A stretch of DNA of 5,027 nucleotides from Actinomycetota bacterium (GTDB lineage: Bacteria > Actinomycetota > Actinomycetes > Nanopelagicales > Nanopelagicaceae): contig WLLM01000076.1 in assembly GCA_009700715.1 (NCBI GenBank), forward strand, positions 1 to 5,027, in the 5' to 3' direction. The notes beneath the pieces are model-generated. The model saw nothing but the letters and a program-made list of their open reading frames with translations, did no database searches and was not told the origin of the DNA. This document shows positions 1-4,702 of this stretch, piece after piece; the stretch's first letter is position 1, and each line of letters opens with the position of its first letter. Both the position numbers and the translations under genes were made by a program.

Positions 1-366
1 GGACTCGGAAAGCGTTCGCCTTGGGTAGCAACAGCCTTTGCTGGCTTCTTGCTCGCATTTGCTGGTATCCCGCTAACCAGCGGCTTCATCGGAAAATTCA
101 CGATCTTCTCTGCTGCATATGAGAGTGGATCGACAGCGATTTTGATTACTGGTGTTCTTTCATCAGCGATCGCCGCTTTCTTCTACATCCGCGTAATTGT
201 TCTAATGTTCTTTAAAGATCCAGTAGAAGATGGCACATCAGTTGTGATCCCATCTATTTACACTCAAATAACAATTACACTCGCAACGATTGTTACCTTC
301 GTATTAGGTATCTACCCAACACCTTTGATTAACTTTATTCAAAGCACAGCCCAGTTCCTTCGCTAA
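1..366 (+). CDS. nuoN: NADH-quinone oxidoreductase subunit N, C-terminal part (5' end outside window)
   Basis: This is the last 121 residues of an antiporter-like membrane subunit of respiratory complex I, which carries protons across the cytoplasmic membrane while NADH electrons reduce quinone. The reading frame is open from base 1, so the true start lies upstream; the first leucines should not be taken as a start. The fragment shows the family's conserved stretch LAFAGIPLTSGFIGKF (about residues 18-34 of the fragment), whose lysine lies in a conserved Mrp-antiporter-like helix. A hydrophobic segment ending in AAFFYIRVIVLMFF follows, and then a last membrane helix (about residues 84-112) before a short tail ending in FLR. 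NuoN is the usual last gene of nuo operons, which fits the change of function just downstream. NuoN is preferred over the paralogues NuoL and NuoM because of this terminal position and the short C-terminus. The stop codon TAA overlaps the next ATG by one base. Confidence 0.9.
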   Translation, partial: GLGKRSPWVATAFAGFLLAFAGIPLTSGFIGKFTIFSAAYESGSTAILITGVLSSAIAAFFYIRVIVLMFFKDPVEDGTSVVIPSIYTQITITLATIVTFVLGIYPTPLINFIQSTAQFLR

Positions 367-1355
367 TGTCATCATTCGGCATTCCCGATCTCGATCCCGC
401 TCTTGAGGCGGATCTTGCAATTGGCATGCAAGGCGTAGAAGAACTCTTACGCGAACATATCAAGGGCGATTACCCGCTGGTTGAAGAGACTTCACGACAC
501 TTAGTTGCAGCCGGTGGAAAGCGCTTACGTCCGCTATTGACACTTATCTCTTCTCACTTCGGAGATTCAACTCGCAAAGAGGTTATTCCCGCGGCAGTTG
601 TTTGCGAACTAACTCACTTAGCAACGCTTTATCACGATGATGTTATGGATGAAGCGCCGCTTCGTCGGGGTGTAGAAAGTGCAAACAATCGCTGGGGCAA
701 CACAATTGCGATTCTTACTGGGGATTACCTATTCTCTAAAGCATCAGATTTGCTTGCAGATCTTGGTCCTGAAGCCGTTCGCTTACAGGCGCGAACATTC
801 GAACGTCTAGTAATTGGTCAGATCATGGAGACGCAAGGTCCACAAAACGGTGAAGATCCGTTGGCGCACTACCTTCGAGTTGTGGGGGATAAGACCGGTT
901 CTCTCATTGCAACAAGTGCGCGCTTTGGCGCGATGCTTTCAGGTGCTCCTCGCGAAACTGTCGAAACGCTTACAACCTTCGGCGAACAAATTGGAATCGC
1001 TTTCCAGTTAGCCGACGATGTCATCGACATTGCTAGCGAATCAAACCAATCTGGAAAGACTCCCGGAACAGATCTACGTGAAGGTGTGCCAACGCTCGTA
1101 ACCTTAAATGTGATGGCTTCAAATAAACCAGAAGATGCCGATTTAAAGCGTCTGCTTAGCGCTCCGATTCATGACGAAGTTGAAGTTCAGCAAGTTCTTC
1201 GCGCGCTGCGCACACATGATGGCTTGCATCAGGCTCGTGAGCAGCTAAATCAGATCGCTAAAGATGCGCGAACTGCACTTGGCCCACTGCCGCTAAACGC
1301 AGCAACTGGCGCGCTATTTTCGCTATGCGATGCTGTTGTTGACCGCTCTGCCTGA
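366..1355 (+). CDS. Trans-polyprenyl diphosphate synthase (probable menaquinone side-chain synthase)
   Basis: This 329-residue all-alpha enzyme adds isopentenyl diphosphate units head-to-tail onto an allylic diphosphate to make a long all-trans prenyl chain. All family landmarks are present: GGKRLRP (50-56) for diphosphate binding, the first Asp-rich motif DDVMD (91-95) followed by LRRG, KTGSL (176-180), the second Asp-rich motif DDVID (217-221), and GKTPGTDLREG (230-240). Both DDxxD motifs are intact, so it should be active. The residues before the first motif (TLYH) are not very bulky, which suits a longer product such as hepta- to nonaprenyl, but chain length cannot be fixed from sequence. 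The ATG overlaps the nuoN stop (TAATG) and no clear Shine-Dalgarno precedes it, so translation is probably coupled to nuoN. The position after nuoN, as seen in other actinobacteria, points to the menaquinone tail. Names such as hepS, ispB and grcC are used for relatives. The last 33 bp overlap the convergent transporter gene. Confidence 0.93.
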   Translation: MSSFGIPDLDPALEADLAIGMQGVEELLREHIKGDYPLVEETSRHLVAAGGKRLRPLLTLISSHFGDSTRKEVIPAAVVCELTHLATLYHDDVMDEAPLRRGVESANNRWGNTIAILTGDYLFSKASDLLADLGPEAVRLQARTFERLVIGQIMETQGPQNGEDPLAHYLRVVGDKTGSLIATSARFGAMLSGAPRETVETLTTFGEQIGIAFQLADDVIDIASESNQSGKTPGTDLREGVPTLVTLNVMASNKPEDADLKRLLSAPIHDEVEVQQVLRALRTHDGLHQAREQLNQIAKDARTALGPLPLNAATGALFSLCDAVVDRSA

Positions 1356-2213
1356 GCGAAGCAAATCAATCGCCAACGTTGTTAGCGCAAGCCAGATAAA
1401 GATAAATCCAACCCAGCGAGCAGTTGGCATCGCTTCATGACGGATCCATACTCCAATAGAAAATTGAATAGTTGGAGTTATGTATTGCAATAGACCAATT
1501 GTTGTAAACGGCAGGCGAGTTGTTGAACCGTTAAATAGTAAGAGCGGAATAGCGGTAACTGCACCTGCGCTTATCAAGAGGATAGTTAGTCCAGCACCGT
1601 GGCCAAATTGCCCATCACCTTTTGAGCCAATAAAGATTAGATAAGCGCAATAAGGGATAAATGCGATCAACGTTTCAATTGCGAGACCCTCTAGTGCACC
1701 AAGGCCTAACTGCTTTTTCATTAGGCCATAACCGCCCCAAGAAAGCGCCAAACCGAGCGCAACCCAAGGCAGGCGTCCGTAATCAATCGTCAAAACTAGA
1801 ACTCCAATAGTTGCAATCGAGACGGCGGTCCATTGCAGTGGACGCATCTTCTCTTTCAGCAATACGACTCCGAAGGCGATAACGATTAGCGGGTTGATGT
1901 AATAACCAAGCGAGGCCTCAACTACGTGGCCATTATTTGTTGCCCAGATATAAACCAACCAGTTAATAGAGATCAATATCGTGGTCGTGAAAAGTTTCGC
2001 TGCCACCTTTGGTCGCTTAAAGGTAGCCAACGTCGACTTAAGAGCTTTGGTTGCATAAAGAACTATGAGGCAGAAGACCATCGTCCATACAGCGCGGTGA
2101 GAAACGATCTCGAGGGGATTGGCTGGTTCAAGCAGCGGCCAGTACAAAGGGAACATTCCCCAAAGCACATATGCGCTAACCCCGTAGACGAGGCCGAGTC
2201 TCTCTTTATTCAA
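1323..2213 (-). CDS. rarD: RarD-type EamA/DMT superfamily transporter
   Basis: This 296-residue polytopic membrane protein should have about ten helices in two EamA halves (roughly 5-143 and 149-284). It carries the signatures of the RarD subgroup: YVLWGMFPLYW (15-25), SHR (38-40), INW (83-85), EASLGYYINPL (99-109), GLLQYITPTIQF (240-251) and RWVGFIFIWLAL (266-277). Its length matches typical RarD proteins. RarD was named from a chloramphenicol-resistance phenotype, but the natural substrate is unknown; efflux of a small metabolite is the family expectation. The start is TTG at 2213-2211, immediately after the yajQ stop codon and in the same frame. No other start codon occurs before a GTG inside the first helix, and no good Shine-Dalgarno is seen, so reinitiation by ribosomes finishing yajQ is likely. 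The 3' end overlaps the convergent prenyl synthase gene by 33 bp. Confidence 0.9.
   Translation of the reverse strand: MNKERLGLVYGVSAYVLWGMFPLYWPLLEPANPLEIVSHRAVWTMVFCLIVLYATKALKSTLATFKRPKVAAKLFTTTILISINWLVYIWATNNGHVVEASLGYYINPLIVIAFGVVLLKEKMRPLQWTAVSIATIGVLVLTIDYGRLPWVALGLALSWGGYGLMKKQLGLGALEGLAIETLIAFIPYCAYLIFIGSKGDGQFGHGAGLTILLISAGAVTAIPLLLFNGSTTRLPFTTIGLLQYITPTIQFSIGVWIRHEAMPTARWVGFIFIWLALTTLAIDLLRSGRAVNNSIA
1344..1358. terminator. Small hairpin in the convergent gene overlap, possible bidirectional terminator
   Basis: CGCTC at 1344-1348 and GAGCG at 1354-1358 form a perfect 5-bp GC-rich stem with a 5-base loop, spanning the synthase stop codon. A second, longer-range pairing is possible between TTCGCT (1319-1324) and AGCGAA (1355-1360). 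No T-tract follows on either strand, so this would have to be a tract-less hairpin terminator. It is the only candidate between the two convergent units, which leave no non-coding space. The function is inferred and weakly supported. Confidence 0.25.
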
Positions 2214-2702
2214 TTAACGGAAATTCACGAATTGAACTGCAAAATCCCATTTACCGTCTTTAATCATCGCCATCGTTGTTTGGAGATCATCGCGGCTCTT
2301 ACTTGTCACGCGAAGTTCGTCACCCTGGATCTGAGATTTAACTGACTTTGGGCCTTCATCGCGCAAGAACTTGGCAATCTTCTTAGCGTTCTCTGTCGAG
2401 ATACCTTCCTTAAGTGGACATGAGATCTTGTAGATCTTGCCAGAAAGTTGTGGTTCAGCTGGATCAATGTGCTTAAGAGAAACTCCGCGTTTGATCATCT
2501 TGTCTTTAATTACTTCAAGAGTTGCCTTGGCGCGCTCTTCGGTATCCGCTTCAATATTGATCTTTTCGCCAGCCATTTCAATCTTTGCGCCGGTATTTTT
2601 AAAATCAAAGCGAGTATCAATCTCGCGGATCGCTTGGTTAACTGCGTTATCAAGCTCCATGCGATCAATCTTGGAAACTACGTCGAAACTGCTATCAGCC
2701 AT
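2214..2702 (-). CDS. yajQ: YajQ-family nucleotide (cyclic-di-GMP) binding protein
   Basis: This 162-residue cytoplasmic protein matches the usual YajQ length of about 160. It has the strongly conserved start SFDVVSKIDRMELDNAVNQA (5-24), RFDFKNTG (31-38), ISCPLKEGIS.ENAKKI (93-109), the near-invariant QIQGDELRVTSKSRDDLQ (124-141) and the terminal QFVNFR (157-162). The fold is two ferredoxin-like domains. A Xanthomonas member binds cyclic-di-GMP and modulates a LysR-type regulator, but elsewhere the role is uncertain, and binding of that ligand here is not shown by sequence. ATG at 2702-2700 is chosen because AGGAGGG (2715-2709) lies a few bases upstream, the best ribosome site in the window, and because the N-terminus aligns with the family. 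It is the first gene of a minus-strand pair with rarD, whose TTG start follows its TAA directly. Confidence 0.95.
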   Translation of the reverse strand: MADSSFDVVSKIDRMELDNAVNQAIREIDTRFDFKNTGAKIEMAGEKINIEADTEERAKATLEVIKDKMIKRGVSLKHIDPAEPQLSGKIYKISCPLKEGISTENAKKIAKFLRDEGPKSVKSQIQGDELRVTSKSRDDLQTTMAMIKDGKWDFAVQFVNFR

Positions 2703-2708
2703 GGTTGG

Positions 2709-2715
2709 CCCTCCT
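2709..2715 (-). promoter_or_regulatory. Strong Shine-Dalgarno for yajQ
   Basis: On the minus strand AGGAGGG reads from 2715 to 2709, ending six bases before the ATG at 2702. It is a near-perfect anti-16S match and fixes the yajQ start. It contrasts with the lack of any such site before rarD, the copC-like gene and the M24-like gene. Confidence 0.85.
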
Positions 2716-2767
2716 AAAAGCGGTAAAGATCACTTTGAATGACGCAAGGTTATCGCGCCCAAGAGGT

Positions 2768-2775
2768 TTTATAAA
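2768..2775. promoter_or_regulatory. Candidate -10 box in the yajQ/copC divergent region
   Basis: TTTATAAA is self-complementary, so TATAAA can be read on either strand. On the minus strand (2773-2768) it is a one-mismatch -10 box that would place a yajQ transcript start near 2761 and give a leader of about 58 bases holding the strong ribosome site. I see no convincing -35 at the right spacing on the minus strand. The 97-bp gap 2703-2799 must hold promoters for both divergent genes, which is the main support. Confidence 0.3.
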
Positions 2776-2787
2776 GTTTGTCAGAAG

Positions 2788-2800
2788 TAGAATATCCCTA
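2788..2800 (+). promoter_or_regulatory. -10-like box for a leaderless copC-like transcript
   Basis: TAGAAT at 2788-2793 differs from TATAAT at one position. Six bases later comes the A of the ATG at 2800, the usual distance to a transcription start. No Shine-Dalgarno lies at a good distance; a weak AGAAG sits 12 bases upstream. The mRNA may therefore begin at the start codon, as is common in actinobacteria. No -35 match is visible. Confidence 0.4.
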
Positions 2801-3321
2801 TGCGAATGCGTCGAATCGCGGCTTTAGCAACTTCTTTATTCCTCGTATTTCTGGTTTCACCCGCATCAGCCCATACCGTACTCATTAGCTCATCGCCTCA
2901 AAAGGATTCTGTAATTGAGACTCTTCCTACAACTATCACTGTGACCTTTGCCGAAGATTTGGTTTCCATTGGAAATTCCAACTCCATCTCGGTTTTAAAT
3001 GAAAATGGTGAAGAAGTAAGTCAAGGAGAAGTTTCAGTTTCTGGCCCCACTCTTTCAAAAAATATGATTGCTGGCGATAAGACTGGACTATTTAAAGTTG
3101 AATATCGCGCCGTAGCCGCAGACGGCCATGTGATTGAAGATAGTTTTACATTTACTGTCACGACAACCGCAGTAACTACATCGGCGATTGAAGAAAATCC
3201 AGTCACTTCAGCACCAGCTGTTTCTGAAAATAAACTTTCCATCTATTTCATTATTAGCGTCACCGCGATTGTCGGTGGCTTGTTAATCCTCATTTTTATC
3301 TGGAAAAAGCGGGCTAAATAG
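2800..3321 (+). CDS. CopC-domain copper-binding protein, secreted and membrane-anchored
   Basis: This 173-residue protein has an Arg-rich N-terminus and hydrophobic core (about 6-20), ending in SPASA, with predicted cleavage after Ala24. The mature chain would then start with His25, the N-terminal His that binds Cu(II) in CopC proteins. The fold is an Ig-like beta-sandwich (about 25-121) with typical phrases: SSPQKDSVIETLPTTITVTF (31-50) and YRAVAADGHVIEDSFTFTV (102-120). Asp108 and His110 of the DGH motif match the other Cu(II) ligands. The Met-rich Cu(I) site of some CopCs is not evident. A Thr/Ser/Ala/Pro-rich linker (122-143), one membrane helix (about 147-167) and a basic tail KKRAK follow, so the domain should face outside. 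Copper binding or delivery at the cell surface is the likely role. No CopD-like partner lies in the window, and a fused CopD domain is absent. A second ATG at codon 3 is an alternative start. Confidence 0.88.
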   Translation: MRMRRIAALATSLFLVFLVSPASAHTVLISSSPQKDSVIETLPTTITVTFAEDLVSIGNSNSISVLNENGEEVSQGEVSVSGPTLSKNMIAGDKTGLFKVEYRAVAADGHVIEDSFTFTVTTTAVTTSAIEENPVTSAPAVSENKLSIYFIISVTAIVGGLLILIFIWKKRAK

Positions 3322-3323
3322 CC

Positions 3324-3354
3324 GATTACCTCTCACTAAAAAATTGAGGTAATC
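3324..3354 (+). terminator. Hairpin after the copC-like gene, possible terminator
   Basis: GATTACCTC at 3324-3332 and GAGGTAATC at 3346-3354 form a perfect 9-bp stem with a 13-base A-rich loop, starting two bases after the copC-like stop codon. The position suits transcription termination, but the stem is not very GC-rich and only a couple of T bases follow, so efficiency may be modest. It could also be an operator or a 3'-end stabiliser. The right arm overlaps a possible -35 box for the tRNA gene. Confidence 0.5.
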
Positions 3355-3372
3355 TTGCGCCCGCCGTAAAAG
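3344..3372 (+). promoter_or_regulatory. Candidate promoter for tRNA-Tyr
   Basis: TTGAGG (3344-3349; four of six to TTGACA) and TAAAAG (3367-3372; four of six to TATAAT) are separated by exactly 17 bp. Transcription would begin near 3379, only a few bases before the mature tRNA at 3382. TATGAC at 3373-3378 is another -10-like word but would start transcription inside the tRNA. This is a modest sequence match supported mainly by position. Confidence 0.35.
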
Positions 3373-3381
3373 TATGACCCT

Positions 3382-3466
3382 GGCGGGTTGCCCGAGCGGC
3401 CAATGGGAGGGGACTGTAAATCCCCCGGCTCTGCCTTCGAAGGTTCAAATCCTTCACCCGCCACCA
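3382..3466 (+). tRNA. tRNA-Tyr (anticodon GUA), CCA end encoded
   Basis: A complete class II tRNA cloverleaf folds by eye. The acceptor stem is GGCGGGT (3382-3388) with ACCCGCC (3456-3462). The D arm uses CCC/GGG (3391-3393, 3405-3407). The anticodon stem is GGGGA (3409-3413) with TCCCC (3421-3425), around loop CTGTAAA with anticodon GTA at 3416-3418. A 13-base variable arm (3426-3438) can form GGC/GCC. The T stem is GAAGG (3439-3443) with CCTTC (3451-3455), around TTCAAAT. Discriminator A3463 is followed by a genomic CCA. The long variable arm is normal for bacterial tRNA-Tyr, and GUA reads both Tyr codons. It stands alone between two protein genes. Confidence 0.97.
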
Positions 3467-3509
3467 GTAACGCCTAGTTTGCTCACTTTTTCTTATGAGC
3501 CCAAAGTTG

Positions 3510-3523
3510 TAGCATCCTTACCA
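3510..3523 (+). promoter_or_regulatory. -10-like box just before the M24-like gene, possible leaderless start
   Basis: TAGCAT at 3510-3515 matches four of six -10 positions and ends seven bases before the A of the ATG at 3523. No Shine-Dalgarno is seen in the preceding 25 bases. The arrangement resembles the one before the copC-like gene and suggests another leaderless mRNA, though read-through from the tRNA unit cannot be excluded. A T-rich tract (3487-3494) lies upstream but no clear -35. Confidence 0.28.
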
Positions 3524-4587
3524 TGAGCGCATTTAGCCTTCGCATCCAACCTGTACGAGATTTAATGGCTGAAAAAGGGCTTGATGCATTTGTGCTTCGC
3601 CGTAATCCGAATCTAGCTTGGGCCATCGCCGGACGAGCACATGTTCCAACAACTATCGATGCTGCTTGTTTTGATTTAATCATTACAAAAGATTCAGCTG
3701 TTGCAATAACAAATGTTGTCGAAGCGCCACGATTAATTGCTGAAGAGTTTCCTGCAGAAGTTTCAGTACAAACCGTGCCGTGGTCACAAGGACGCGATCC
3801 GTTGCTGCCAACAGGAGCAAAAGTTGGTTCTGATCAACCTGGTGGTGACAGAGTTGATCTAGGCGTTGAGATCGAGATTATTCGTGGCTCACTTATTGCA
3901 GATGATGTAGAACGCTTTAAGAAGATCTGCCTGGAAGCCGCATCAGCTCTAGGAAGCGCTATGAAAGAGGTAAAAAGTAGCGATCGAGAAATCGATGTGG
4001 CAGCGCTAATAACTAGTTCTTTATGGCGTTCTAATTTAGAGATCGCATTTCTAGGCGTCGCCGGGCAAGAACGAGTCACCAAGTTTCGCCATCCACTGCC
4101 TACCTCAACTCCAATCGGCGATCGCGTCTCGGCCTCAATTTGCGCAAAACATAAGGGGCTAATCGCCTCAATAACCAGAATTGTCAGCTTTGGGAAGTTA
4201 TCTCAAGAGGAGATAAACGGCTACGAATCAATATTTAGAGTTGAGGCGGCGATGTTCGATGCCACCGTGGTTGGTAAGCCATTCTCCGATCCAATTAACG
4301 CAGCGATCGCTGCTTACCCGCTAAATGGTTTCGATAAAGATGAGTGGCAGAACCATCACCAAGGCGGGCCAACCGGCTTCCTGCCTCGCGATTGGCCAGC
4401 AAATCAGGGAACAACCAGGTTGATTGCGCAGAACCAACCGATCGCATGGAACCCAACGGGTAAAGGCTGGAAGGCTGAAGATACGATTTTGGCGACCAAG
4501 TCGGGGGTTGAAGTACTCACCAACGATCCGAATTGGCCCGCTTTTGAGGTCAATGGTCGGACCAGACCCTTCATCCTTCAAAGATAA
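3523..4587 (+). CDS. Degenerate M24 (aminopeptidase P/creatinase fold) family protein
   Basis: This 354-residue, presumably cytoplasmic protein has the two-domain layout of Xaa-Pro peptidases. A creatinase-like N-domain (about 1-120) has RDLMAEKGLDAFVLRRNPNLAW. A pita-bread C-domain (about 123-335) has VAGQERVTKFRHPLPT (179-194), HHQGGPTGFLPRDWP (278-292) and a closing NPTGKGWKAEDTILAT (310-325). In active M24 enzymes two metals are held by Asp, Asp, His, Glu, Glu. Here the two Asp positions are Ser205 (VSASICA) and Ser216 (IASITR), and the first Glu is Asn310; only a His in the HHQGG motif (278/279) and Glu319 remain. Classical metallopeptidase activity is therefore unlikely. I recall a broader bacterial subfamily with the HHQGGPTG signature, so this is probably an inherited specialisation rather than decay: the frame is intact and full length. 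The ATG is the only start between the upstream stop (3496) and the conserved N-terminus. Function is unknown; the downstream isomerase-like gene hints at a metabolic context. Confidence 0.82.
   Translation: MSAFSLRIQPVRDLMAEKGLDAFVLRRNPNLAWAIAGRAHVPTTIDAACFDLIITKDSAVAITNVVEAPRLIAEEFPAEVSVQTVPWSQGRDPLLPTGAKVGSDQPGGDRVDLGVEIEIIRGSLIADDVERFKKICLEAASALGSAMKEVKSSDREIDVAALITSSLWRSNLEIAFLGVAGQERVTKFRHPLPTSTPIGDRVSASICAKHKGLIASITRIVSFGKLSQEEINGYESIFRVEAAMFDATVVGKPFSDPINAAIAAYPLNGFDKDEWQNHHQGGPTGFLPRDWPANQGTTRLIAQNQPIAWNPTGKGWKAEDTILATKSGVEVLTNDPNWPAFEVNGRTRPFILQR
4300..4313. repeat. 14-bp perfect palindrome containing GCGATCGC
   Basis: GCAGCGATCGCTGC is a perfect 14-bp inverted repeat inside the M24-like coding region (residues around AIAAY). 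It includes the octamer GCGATCGC, which also occurs at 166-173 and 4118-4125. It may be chance, codon-driven, or part of a genome-wide word preference. Confidence 0.6.
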
Positions 4588-4600
4588 CCCCATCGCCTTC

Positions 4601-4619
4601 CTCATAACGGTCTCATAAC
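4601..4619 (+). repeat. Short tandem direct repeat in the intergenic gap
   Basis: CTCATAAC occurs at 4601-4608 and again at 4612-4619, 11 bp apart, about one helical turn. It lies 14 bp after the M24-like stop codon. It could be a pair of protein-binding half-sites; a chance repeat is equally possible at this length. Confidence 0.35.
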
Positions 4620-4659
4620 AAGCGAAAAACTCGCGCTTTCCCATTGACTCGCTAGGTCG

Positions 4660-4695
4660 CCAGTGGCACCCTTCACCAAGAGGTCTTACCACTGG
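4660..4695 (+). promoter_or_regulatory. Inverted repeat masking the ribosome site of the isomerase-like gene
   Basis: CCAGTGG at 4660-4666 and CCACTGG at 4689-4695 are perfectly complementary. The right arm covers the first two bases of the GGAGG Shine-Dalgarno (4694-4698). Inside the 22-base loop AAG/CTT (4678-4680, 4685-4687) can stack a small inner hairpin. In RNA this could limit ribosome access; as DNA it could be a pair of operator half-sites. The pairing is seen directly; any regulatory role is inferred. Confidence 0.4.
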
Positions 4696-4698
4696 AGG
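4694..4698 (+). promoter_or_regulatory. Shine-Dalgarno deciding the TTG start of the isomerase-like gene
   Basis: GGAGG lies four bases before TTG at 4703, a slightly short but workable spacing. It supports a non-ATG start; the next in-frame ATG is 44 codons later, beyond conserved sequence. Its first two bases belong to the right arm of the 4660-4695 inverted repeat. Confidence 0.7.
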
Positions 4699-4702
4699 CA
4701 AA

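Noticed and set aside
49..366. A separate 105-residue protein starting at TTG 49
   Set aside because: The frame continues upstream to base 1 with conserved NuoN sequence, so this is the interior of nuoN, not a start.
814..1011. 65-residue plus-strand frame inside the prenyl synthase
   Set aside because: It is out of frame within an intact enzyme carrying all catalytic motifs, and its composition is not protein-like.
1926..2345. 139-residue plus-strand open frame opposite rarD and yajQ
   Set aside because: It is antisense to two clearly conserved coding regions and shows no domain or membrane pattern.
3467..3500. Terminator after tRNA-Tyr, based on the T-rich tract 3487-3494 and GCTCA/TGAGC (3481-3485, 3496-3500)
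   Set aside because: The T-tract lies inside the loop rather than after the stem, and the stem has only 5 bp, so it does not have terminator geometry.
4621..4640. Terminator after the M24-like gene, from GCGA/TCGC (4622-4625, 4631-4634) followed by TTT
   Set aside because: The stem has only 4 bp and there are only three T bases; too weak to call.
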